Below are positions 1 to 5,630 of a stretch of DNA of 7,425 bases, in pieces (position 1 is the first letter of the stretch; each line of letters starts with the position of its first letter). Made by a program: the position numbers and the translations under genes. The notes beneath the pieces are model-generated. The model was not told the DNA's origin and searched no databases. It was given only the letters and a program-made list of their open reading frames with translations. This DNA is from CAZHSN01 sp964535125 (GTDB taxonomy: Bacteria > Armatimonadota > HRBIN16): contig CAZHSN010000179.1 in assembly GCA_964535125.1 (NCBI GenBank), forward strand, positions 1 to 7,425. Direction: 5' to 3'.

Positions 1-579
1 ATGCCGCTGCTGCAGCTGGGCGTGCGGTTCTACAACCCCGCGGCCGGCGTCTTCACCCAGCGCGACCCCGTGCTGGATGGCGTGAACTGGTATGCTTATG
101 TCAACGGGGGAGTGATGACTGCGGTGGACCCGAGTGGGATGGCTCGTATACGAAGGGCCATATTTGAAGACAGCTGGCTAAGGCATACTGGTTTTGTTAT
201 ATATGATCATGCGTACTTACATTTCGATATATTACCATGTAAGATTAAGTGCGATAAGCCAAATACGTGGAGTCGAGCATCATACAGAAATATGGGCTAT
301 TTCCCAGGATCTGTCATTCATAACGATGACATGTATGAGCGAGGGCAATTCTTGCTTAAGGATGTTGCTGTAGACATGCGTATTGAGTTTGAAAAGGCCT
401 TATGCGAATGCGTAAATAAACAGTCCAATACGGCAATTGGTGATAGAAAGAAACACTCGCCATGGTACCATTGTGGAGACTGGGCTAACGCTATGTGGGA
501 GTGTGCATCGGCTCGCGTTGAATCGCCAAGGAATGATCACGGCGGTGAATGGATACAGTATCTGCCTAGATTTCACTGA
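1..579 (+). CDS. Rhs-family polymorphic toxin, C-terminal end (Rhs core end plus variable toxin tip)
   Basis: Residues 4-46 match the end of the Rhs repeat-associated core: a LGVRFYNP segment, GVFTQRDP, NWYAYVNGG and the terminal DPSGM junction (43-47). Rhs proteins build a large YD-repeat shell around a C-terminal toxin that is released to act on rival cells. Residues 48-192 are the variable tip. It has a His-x-Gly strand (RHTGFVIYD, H62) and, near the end, YHCGDWANAMW (C158). His before Cys is the order in permuted papain-like folds (NlpC/P60 or LRAT-like), so a cysteine hydrolase or acyltransferase toxin is my inference; H62 and C158 would be catalytic. DNA composition falls sharply after the junction, as expected when tips are exchanged by recombination. 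Full Rhs proteins exceed 1000 residues, so the ATG at base 1 is probably internal and the gene begins outside the window; an orphan tip cassette starting here is the alternative. The Rhs assignment is firm, the toxin fold tentative. Confidence 0.85.
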   Translation: MPLLQLGVRFYNPAAGVFTQRDPVLDGVNWYAYVNGGVMTAVDPSGMARIRRAIFEDSWLRHTGFVIYDHAYLHFDILPCKIKCDKPNTWSRASYRNMGYFPGSVIHNDDMYERGQFLLKDVAVDMRIEFEKALCECVNKQSNTAIGDRKKHSPWYHCGDWANAMWECASARVESPRNDHGGEWIQYLPRFH

Positions 580-719
580 TAACCATGGCGCCGTGTTTGT
601 GAATTTGATTGGTGACGCGTACAAGTCTTCACAGCGAGCTGCTTGGTGGCGTTGGCTTCATGTTGAAGCATCTGCAGCGGTGAGTGATCATGCGTTCATA
701 TGGAAGGGGTGAGTGTCAC
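580..719 (+). other. Spacer between toxin tip and next gene; no confident gene
   Basis: This 140-base gap is where a small immunity gene would be expected. One reading frame stays open from inside the toxin's 3' end to the TGA at 710-712, and another gives a 23-residue peptide from a GTG at 612 to the TGA at 681-683. Neither has a clear ribosome-binding site or recognisable product. The purine-rich GGAAGGGG at 702-709 lies ten bases before GTG 720 and best serves the next gene. Confidence 0.4.
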
Positions 720-1580
720 GTGTCAGGCCATGAAGCCCTGAATATACTGGTTACGGGAACAGAACTAAACAGGTCAGGCATACTGGGTTCCGTGTATTTA
801 AGGGCAACAGGAAAGCGGCATGTTGTGCGCGCAGTGGACGACATATACATCGTCGATGTCGGCGTCAACAGCGTTACCGTATGTACGAACCGAAACAACG
901 CTGTATATACCGTTGCGTCAAACGGGCGTATATTCGACATTACATCATGTATGGCTCCGGTTCCGGATGTGATCACGTCTGCTCGCAAGTATATCGATAC
1001 ATGTGGAGACTCTTTGGTGTGCAACGGCGTGTTGTACTGTAATGAATCCATATCCCCGAACATGTATCATTATGTGTGTTCCAGTGGAAAGAGAGTGAAA
1101 CGTGTGGATCTCCGCAAGTGGTCAACGCAGATCAACGCACGTCTCAGGTGTATTACGGCCGCCCGAGATCGATACAGTGCAGCAGGCGGAAAGCTCAGCC
1201 TGCCTGAATACCACGGAGTACCCACCGATAAGCGCATGGTCCACGGTTACGGACTGCTTGCCGATGATGAGTTGGGTGTTCTCGGTGATGATCTGGCGTT
1301 GGTGCGGCATGACGTGATGTTGGCTGTAATTCACGATACAGGCGTGGCAGTGAGGCGCGTGTCCAAAACAAGCCGTCTGAAACTCAGGTCCGGTTATGTC
1401 TGCCAATATCGTCTGGGGCGTGTGGAGGTATATAACCATCAAATGCGTCGAATCGATGATGTGTGTTATCCGGATGACTATGGGTTATGTGGCGCATGGC
1501 CATTAACTCATGCTGCTGCAGATGCGCTGGGAATAGTCAGCAAAGAGCGGATTAACCGTTGCAGCGTGACCAAGGTATAA
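720..1580 (+). CDS. Hypothetical cysteine-rich, strand-rich protein; candidate immunity or toxin-accessory protein
   Basis: This 286-residue protein belongs to no family I recognise. I chose GTG 720 because GGAAGGGG (702-709) sits ten bases upstream. GTG 684 and ATG 690 are in frame and would add 12 or 10 residues, but lack a comparable site. The sequence is mostly short alternating hydrophobic stretches separated by polar turns, for example around residues 34-72 and 225-246. That is the look of a beta-rich or propeller-like fold, although I see no clean blade repeat. It has about 12 cysteines, many in V-C or R-C steps, and no signal peptide or membrane helix. GC is lower than in the genes to the right, as in the toxin tip. 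It is the first solid gene after an Rhs toxin tip, the usual immunity position, but 286 residues is large for an immunity protein. Role inferred from position only. Confidence 0.7.
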   Translation: MSGHEALNILVTGTELNRSGILGSVYLRATGKRHVVRAVDDIYIVDVGVNSVTVCTNRNNAVYTVASNGRIFDITSCMAPVPDVITSARKYIDTCGDSLVCNGVLYCNESISPNMYHYVCSSGKRVKRVDLRKWSTQINARLRCITAARDRYSAAGGKLSLPEYHGVPTDKRMVHGYGLLADDELGVLGDDLALVRHDVMLAVIHDTGVAVRRVSKTSRLKLRSGYVCQYRLGRVEVYNHQMRRIDDVCYPDDYGLCGAWPLTHAAADALGIVSKERINRCSVTKV

Positions 1581-1584
1581 TCAC

Positions 1585-1992
1585 ATGAGCCATAAGCGAC
1601 TGTTGTATTTACTGATGATACTGATTGTTTTATATAACCTAAATGAGCGGCTTGTAGTTCATCATGATCATCGTGAGGTCTATGTCGATATAGGCGTGCA
1701 CACACTGGCTGTGCTACTAATGCTGAGTATGGCTATCATCCAGCCGCGTCAGGTCATACTGTCTATTGGCGTGTTATTATGGATGATATGTGTGGACGCC
1801 ACATTCAAACATATAATGCCTTTTCAGGGCGCGTTATGTATGGGGCCTCTTGTCTCTTGGTGGAATGAGTTACGTATGACATTCGATATGTATGCGATGT
1901 CTGCCGTTGTGCTTACAACTGTGGTGCCTGTATTACCCGTGATACTGCTAGTCCGTATTATGACCGCTCTCATCAAGCGTGCACGATCATGA
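1585..1992 (+). CDS. Hypothetical four-helix membrane protein; candidate immunity or accessory protein
   Basis: This 135-residue protein has about four hydrophobic segments near residues 5-20, 34-53, 56-74 and 102-126, consistent with a small inner-membrane protein. Charged residues sit mainly between helices and at the C-terminus (IKRARS). ATG 1585 is four bases after the previous stop, and AAGG at 1572-1575 lies nine bases ahead of it, so it is very likely co-transcribed with the gene before it. The composition is AT-richer than the right half of the window, matching the toxin tip. No family is recognised. If the tip acts in the periplasm or at the envelope, a membrane-embedded immunity protein would make sense; that is inference from position and topology. 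Confidence 0.72.
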   Translation: MSHKRLLYLLMILIVLYNLNERLVVHHDHREVYVDIGVHTLAVLLMLSMAIIQPRQVILSIGVLLWMICVDATFKHIMPFQGALCMGPLVSWWNELRMTFDMYAMSAVVLTTVVPVLPVILLVRIMTALIKRARS

Positions 1993-2189
1993 AAGGGGAA
2001 GCGTTGCTGGCGATGCATAGCGCAACCAATCCGGTGATTTGCGACACGGCGGCTGAGGGTATCAGGTACTTCGCTGGTAGAGTGAGATCGGCGGACATCG
2101 CATTATGGCGACTCCAAGACCGGTTGAGGCAAGCGCATCAATCATTGGCTTCGTATATCAGGCAGACACGGGAGTTCATGCGGCGATAG
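1989..2189 (+). CDS. Hypothetical small helical protein, translationally coupled
   Basis: A 66-residue frame whose ATG overlaps the TGA of the membrane-protein gene (ATGA, 1989-1992), an arrangement typical of translational coupling. The product is predicted mostly helical, with a basic C-terminal half (RLQDRLRQAHQSL... ending REFMRR) and no membrane segment. In-frame alternatives are TTG 2004 or ATG 2013, both downstream of AGGGGA at 1994-1999. No family is recognised. Shortness makes a chance frame possible, but the exact overlap and the same-strand position at the end of the toxin-linked cluster favour a real gene. Confidence 0.5.
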   Translation: MKGEALLAMHSATNPVICDTAAEGIRYFAGRVRSADIALWRLQDRLRQAHQSLASYIRQTREFMRR

Positions 2190-2654
2190 TGGCAGGCAAC
2201 CTGCTCCGCACCATAGCAGTGCTGGGGCGGGATTGTAGGCACCTATGTGAATAGCTGCCTACAGGTCAGTGGAGACGCCTGACTGTTGTCGCTCATCCAT
2301 TGGTACAGGGGCTTCGGGGCGCATGGCGTGTTCGCCAAACGTGGTGCCCGAACGGCGGCGTTGATCGATCCGACTGGCCAAGAGTATCGTATCGACTCCT
2401 GTGGGGCCGCGCCCCTAAGGGGATGTGTCTCTTTGGCGCCATACGGTTGCGTACCGCACCCGGCGAGAACGCGGCTGCCGGCAGGAAGCCACTTCCCATC
2501 TGGCGCGGCGTCAGCGCGCACACGTGCAGACGGTGCGTTCCTGCATATCGTGCTGCCGCTCGTTCCCCGCTGGTTGTTGTACATGAGCAGAGCGCTGACG
2601 CTGGTGCTGCTCCTGTGGTTGGCCCTGGGGCAGATGAGGGGCATAGGCGGCGCG
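2190..2654. other. Gene-poor segment with possible degenerate Rhs relic
   Basis: About 465 bases of higher GC than the preceding genes. Long frames are open here on both strands but look like GC-driven shadows: they run into the neighbouring minus-strand gene and lack ribosome-binding sites. One plus-strand frame (about 2310-2395) reads GVFAKRG followed by ALIDPTGQEYR, which recalls the GVFTQRDP and DPSG elements at the left edge and YD-repeat wording, so a decayed Rhs fragment is possible. Several inverted repeats lie here, including GGGGC/GCCCC at 2403-2415. I see no tRNA, transposase or direct repeats marking an insertion. Confidence 0.3.
2234..2263 (+). terminator. Strong hairpin after the toxin-linked cluster
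   Basis: TGTAGGCA (2234-2241) pairs with TGCCTACA (2256-2263). Inside, after a C/C mismatch, CTAT (2243-2246) pairs with ATAG (2251-2254) and closes a GTGA loop, which as RNA is a GNRA-type tetraloop. A second small stem follows (GTCAG 2265-2269 with CTGAC 2279-2283). It lies 44 bases after the last gene of the cluster, so it could end or protect that transcript. No T-run follows, so an intrinsic terminator is not proven. Confidence 0.4.
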
Positions 2655-3215
2655 TCAGGACGGTTGGCGCCCGTTGTTAACATCGTCTCTGTTGGATTGG
2701 GCCAGGCGCCGGCGATAGACGGCGATTTCGTTGGCAATGTTGATCATCGCGAGCACACCCACCGCCATCAGCAGGTACGGGAAGTTGCGGCGCCCCTCTG
2801 CCAGGCTCATCATGCCGTGTCCCACAAAGTACACGCTGATGGCGCACTGGAACGCGATGCGCCCGATGATCTCCTCACCGCGCCAGATCAACCGATGCGC
2901 GGCGATTGCGCTGAACAGGGCGCACAGCGACCACATTATCACCTCACCGACGATCCGCGTCGTCGCCTCACCAGCGACCAGGCCCGCGGCCGGCTGCCAC
3001 ATGTGCCGCACCGCAAAGACACTCACCCCCGCCGATAACACCACCAGCATTACCGTGTGTGTCTGGGGAATCATCAGTAGCACCACCACGACCGCCAGCG
3101 TCACAGCGGTCACCGTCGCATCCGGACGGCTCAGGATTGGATCGAAGAACGACACCAGCACCGCGATGATCAACGCGGCGGTCAATGTCGTTATGGGTGA
3201 TCGCGAGATGCGCAT
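2655..3215 (-). CDS. Hypothetical six-helix integral membrane protein
   Basis: The protein is 186 residues from ATG 3215. Hydrophobic segments lie, in this numbering, at about residues 9-25, 34-50, 54-71, 89-109, 119-136 and 146-165, giving about six helices and a polar basic C-tail. An in-frame GTG at 3248 would add 11 residues. I prefer ATG 3215 because the best minus-strand promoter-like pair (3254-3283) would start transcription almost on that GTG; neither start has a strong ribosome-binding site. The helix pattern and a GRIAFQCAISVYFVG-like stretch vaguely recall the membrane part of bacterial ion-channel-like proteins, but no selectivity-filter motif (TVGYGD type) is present, so I do not assign that function. 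It is divergent from the transporter gene and may share its control region. Composition is typical of the right half of the window. Confidence 0.78.
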   Translation of the reverse strand: MRISRSPITTLTAALIIAVLVSFFDPILSRPDATVTAVTLAVVVVLLMIPQTHTVMLVVLSAGVSVFAVRHMWQPAAGLVAGEATTRIVGEVIMWSLCALFSAIAAHRLIWRGEEIIGRIAFQCAISVYFVGHGMMSLAEGRRNFPYLLMAVGVLAMINIANEIAVYRRRLAQSNRDDVNNGRQPS

Positions 3216-3253
3216 GCTTGATGGATCCAACTGACGGAAAGGAGTCACGCCTC

Positions 3254-3283
3254 AGTGTAGCCCCGCCACGCGTGCCGCCGCAA
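3254..3283 (-). promoter_or_regulatory. Candidate minus-strand promoter for the membrane-protein gene
   Basis: On the minus strand TTGCGG (plus 3278-3283) and TACACT (plus 3254-3259) are separated by 18 bases, an acceptable sigma-70-like layout. The predicted start near 3247 gives a leader of about 30 bases if translation begins at ATG 3215. The -35 is weak, and the organism's sigma-factor preferences are unknown. Confidence 0.3.
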
Positions 3284-3293
3284 CCATCCGTTT

Positions 3294-3309
3294 TGTGAAC
3301 GTGTTCACG
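3294..3309. promoter_or_regulatory. CRP/FNR-like dyad operator in divergent promoter region
   Basis: TGTGA at 3294-3298 and TCACG at 3305-3309 are separated by six bases, one base short of the CRP consensus TGTGA-N6-TCACA. The inner arms GTGAAC (3295-3300) and GTTCAC (3303-3308) are perfect inverted repeats around a two-base centre. The dyad lies between the candidate promoters of the two divergent genes, roughly 50-55 bases upstream of each predicted start. A regulator of another family with a palindromic site is equally possible. Confidence 0.45.
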
Positions 3310-3315
3310 ATTGCG

Positions 3316-3344
3316 TTGCGCTCCGTGTAACGATATTGTACTAT
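3316..3344 (+). promoter_or_regulatory. Candidate promoter for the transporter gene
   Basis: TTGCGC (3316-3321) and TACTAT (3339-3344) are 17 bases apart. The -10 is fairly good and the -35 keeps only the TTG. The predicted start, near 3351, would leave almost no leader before the ribosome-binding site, so the overlapping pair TTGCGT (3311-3316) and TATTGT (3334-3339) is an alternative. Confidence 0.35.
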
Positions 3345-3351
3345 TTTTCAC

Positions 3352-3356
3352 GGAGG
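3352..3356 (+). promoter_or_regulatory. Ribosome-binding site deciding the transporter start
   Basis: GGAGG lies eight bases before ATG 3365. This rules out the longer in-frame TTG start at 3311, which would put the promoter region inside the protein. Confidence 0.85.
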
Positions 3357-3364
3357 TAGGACGC

Positions 3365-5068
3365 ATGTTTCTACTTGGTGAAAAAATGCTGGTGCTGTTT
3401 ACGATCCTGGCGCTGGGCGCTTGGATCGGGCACTTCAAGATACGCGGTATATCCTTGGGGGCCACGGGCGTGCTGTTCATGGCCCTGCTGTTCGGACACC
3501 TGGGTGCGAACGTCGCACCACATTGGACCGCCAACCCGGTGCTGGCGGAGCGTATCGAAGAAGCGGTGAAGCTCGAAGATGTCATGGTAGTGGGCTTACT
3601 GCTGTTCGTGTATGCGGTGGGACTTCAAGCCGGTCCCCGTTTCTTCCGTACGTTCCAGCGCAGCGGATTGCGCTTTGTCGCGATCGCGGCGGTGAGCATT
3701 CTCTCCGCGCTGCTGGTCACCGGCGCTGTGGCGGTGCTGATGGGGTTGAAGCCGGACATCGCGGCCGGGCTGTTCTGCGGCGCGATGACCAATACACCGG
3801 CGCTGGCCGCCGCAAAGGAAGTGATCGACCGGCTGCCGGATGCGGCCACGCTGGGACTGGCCAGCGGTAACGCGGTGGCTGGTTACGCCATCGCCTATCC
3901 CTACAGCATGGTCGGCACGGTGCTGCTGCTGCAGTTTCTGCCCAGACTGCTGAAACGGGATCAGCACAAGGAAGAGCAGGAGTACAAAGACGAACAGAAG
4001 GCCGCTCATGGCGCAATCACCCGCCGCACGCTGCGCGTCACCAACCCGGCGATTGAGGGACGCACGATCGCCGAGATCAACCCTGGCCGGATGATACGCG
4101 CCAACATCTCCCGGGTGCGCCGTGGCGATGACGTGATGCCCGCTTCCGGCAGCCTGGTGCTGCACCTGGGTGATATTGTTCGGGCGGTGGGTGACGCTCC
4201 CGAACTGGACCGGATGCAGATGTTGCTGGGTGAGCAGACGTCGGTGGACTGGGACAACAACAATGCCATCACCCATGCCGATGTGGATGTACTGCAGCGT
4301 AAGTACTGCAATACCCCTCTGTCGGACCTGGATCTGGTGATCCGGTACGGCGTTCTGGTCACCCGCGTGCGGCGTCAGGGGATCGAGTTTCTACCGGATG
4401 CGCAAACGTCGCTTGAGATCGGTGACAATATCCGCATTGTGGGAGACCGTACGAGTGTAGCCGAAGTGACCAACCGGCTGGAGGGCGGGGCGCATACCGC
4501 CGACGAGACCGATATCCTCCCGTTCCTGGTAGGGCTTTTGCTGGGTATCGCCGTGGGAGTCATCCCGTTCCAGTTCTTCGGTATGAAGTTGAAGCTGGGG
4601 GTGGCTGGCGGCGCATTCATCATGAGCCTGATCATCGGTCACTTCGGGCGAATTGGCCGGTGGCATCTCTATGTTCCGCCCGCTGCGAAGAACATCAGCC
4701 GCGAACTGGGGCTGATGCTGTTCCTGGCGGGGGCGGGAACGTCCGGCGGCGAAAAGTTCGCCCAGGTGTTCACGCAGTATGGCTGGCAACTGCTGGCCGC
4801 CGGTGCACTGGTGACTACCATATCGGTGGTGTTGACGTTGACCCTGATGCTGGGGATCTTCCGGATGCGCCTTTCGAAGTCCAGCGGCGCCTTGGCGGCG
4901 TGCATGACCAATCCCCCCGCGCTGGGCGTGGCCAACGCACAGACCCAGACGGACATGGCGGTGCTGGGATGGGCGAGTGTCTATCCGCTGGCCATGATCT
5001 TCAAGGTGCTGTTTGTGCAGATGCTGGTGCCCATATTGTACGCCCTGTACATGGCCGGCCAGCGGTAA
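3365..5068 (+). CDS. AAE-family (aspartate:alanine exchanger superfamily) transporter with central TrkA-C/RCK-like domains
   Basis: The protein is 567 residues, close to E. coli YidE and YbjL, members of the same superfamily. Layout: an N-terminal membrane half (about 1-195), a soluble centre (about 217-372) resembling two TrkA-C domains, and a C-terminal membrane half (about 384-563). The halves are related: GAMTNTPALAAA (139-150) corresponds to AACMTNPPALGVA (511-523), the conserved TNxPAL signature of the Asp-Al_Ex domain, and GYAIAYPYSM (173-182) corresponds to GWASVYPLAM (535-544). A charged linker rich in Lys, Glu and Gln (about 197-214) joins the first half to the soluble centre. AspT of this superfamily exchanges aspartate for alanine; most relatives have no known substrate, and nothing here identifies one. 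TrkA-C domains often bind small ligands and could gate transport. The gene has its own control region with a CRP-like dyad and ends at a strong stem-loop, so it is probably monocistronic. Family assignment is firm, substrate unknown. Confidence 0.93.
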   Translation: MFLLGEKMLVLFTILALGAWIGHFKIRGISLGATGVLFMALLFGHLGANVAPHWTANPVLAERIEEAVKLEDVMVVGLLLFVYAVGLQAGPRFFRTFQRSGLRFVAIAAVSILSALLVTGAVAVLMGLKPDIAAGLFCGAMTNTPALAAAKEVIDRLPDAATLGLASGNAVAGYAIAYPYSMVGTVLLLQFLPRLLKRDQHKEEQEYKDEQKAAHGAITRRTLRVTNPAIEGRTIAEINPGRMIRANISRVRRGDDVMPASGSLVLHLGDIVRAVGDAPELDRMQMLLGEQTSVDWDNNNAITHADVDVLQRKYCNTPLSDLDLVIRYGVLVTRVRRQGIEFLPDAQTSLEIGDNIRIVGDRTSVAEVTNRLEGGAHTADETDILPFLVGLLLGIAVGVIPFQFFGMKLKLGVAGGAFIMSLIIGHFGRIGRWHLYVPPAAKNISRELGLMLFLAGAGTSGGEKFAQVFTQYGWQLLAAGALVTTISVVLTLTLMLGIFRMRLSKSSGALAACMTNPPALGVANAQTQTDMAVLGWASVYPLAMIFKVLFVQMLVPILYALYMAGQR

Positions 5069-5069
5069 C

Positions 5070-5106
5070 CATTCGGGCCATCGGCCGCCAGCCGATGGCC
5101 CGAATG
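5070..5106. terminator. Perfect 16-bp stem-loop between convergent genes, likely bidirectional terminator
   Basis: CATTCGGGCCATCGGC (5070-5085) pairs without mismatch with GCCGATGGCCCGAATG (5091-5106) across the five-base loop CGCCA. It begins one base after the transporter stop and lies 22 bases beyond the stop of the opposing DinB-like gene, the expected place for a shared terminator. On the plus strand a weak T-rich tail (ACTTTGTTCT) follows; the other side lacks one. Confidence 0.75.
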
Positions 5107-5128
5107 ACTTTGTTCTGGCGTACCGGCA

Positions 5129-5608
5129 CTAGACCTCCGGTGCGCCGTAAATGGCCTGGTAATAGTCCCATTCCGGCTGGTTGATCAGCCGCACGTAGGT
5201 CACCTGCCCGGCATGGAAGTGGTCCTCGTGTGTCAGGTGTCCCAGTGCGTCTCCCAACAACATGGGCTGGCCCCACAGGGTGATCGGTGCATCCAAGGGC
5301 GTGTCGGCGAACCGCTCGCGAATGAACGCAACCAAGGCGTTATGACTTTCGGAAAGCAGTTCCTGCAGGCGGTTCCAGTCGGTTTCGGGTTCGTTGATGT
5401 TCGCAAAGTCGGGCATCTGGCCTGTGCGCAGCGCGTCCAGAGAGGCGCGGTCATCCTCGATCAGATGCTGCAGCGTCTCCCGGATGGATTTGCATCCCGG
5501 ACCACCCTTCCAGTCGATGATGGACGGGTCGACGCCTTCGATATGCTTGAGGAAGAACTGACGGGATGCCTGGATCTGCTCCACAAAGTGGTCCAGCGTG
5601 TAACTCAT
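5129..5608 (-). CDS. DinB/YfiT-like four-helix metal-binding protein
   Basis: The protein has 159 residues, a usual length for the DinB-like superfamily of four-helix bundles. The family normally binds a divalent metal through three histidines, one in the second helix and the others in the last. Here H48 lies in TLQHLIEDD and the C-terminal helix reads GHLTHEDHFHAGQVTYVR (H127, H130, H132), matching the characteristic HExH...GQ ending. Some relatives are thiol-dependent (bacillithiol or mycothiol) S-transferases and others are damage-induced proteins of unknown action; nothing here chooses between them. ATG 5608 has AAAGGA at plus 5619-5624, ten bases upstream. It lies 22 bases downstream of the SIS-domain gene on the same strand, so the two are probably one transcription unit ending at the 5070-5106 stem. 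Family confident, reaction unknown. Confidence 0.88.
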   Translation of the reverse strand: MSYTLDHFVEQIQASRQFFLKHIEGVDPSIIDWKGGPGCKSIRETLQHLIEDDRASLDALRTGQMPDFANINEPETDWNRLQELLSESHNALVAFIRERFADTPLDAPITLWGQPMLLGDALGHLTHEDHFHAGQVTYVRLINQPEWDYYQAIYGAPEV

Positions 5609-5630
5609 GGGATCACGATCCTTTCGTGCC

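Noticed and set aside
684..719. Earlier GTG 684 or ATG 690 starts for the cysteine-rich protein
   Set aside because: Both lie upstream of the only good ribosome-binding site (702-709), which is properly spaced for GTG 720. They cannot be fully excluded.
2403..2422. GGGGC/GCCCC and CCCC/GGGG short inverted repeats as a terminator
   Set aside because: Five-base or shorter arms in a GC-rich region with no T-run; expected by chance and not placed at a gene end.
2243..2737. Long minus-strand open frame across the gene-poor segment
   Set aside because: It overlaps the 3' end of the well-supported membrane-protein gene in another frame on the same strand, has no ribosome-binding site and reads as low-complexity Pro/Ala/Arg sequence typical of GC-driven shadows.
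2286..3038. 250-codon plus-strand frame starting at a TTG
   Set aside because: Its second half is antisense to the membrane-protein gene and rich in His, Arg and Asp without family features. Only the short DPTG-containing part is kept, as a possible relic.
3311..3364. Extension of the transporter to an upstream TTG
   Set aside because: It would translate through the promoter region and the GGAGG site at 3352-3356, and adds residues not expected at the start of this family.
3596..4276. 226-codon minus-strand frame inside the transporter gene
   Set aside because: It lies entirely antisense to a clear AAE-family transporter and has a His/Gln/Arg-rich shadow-like sequence.
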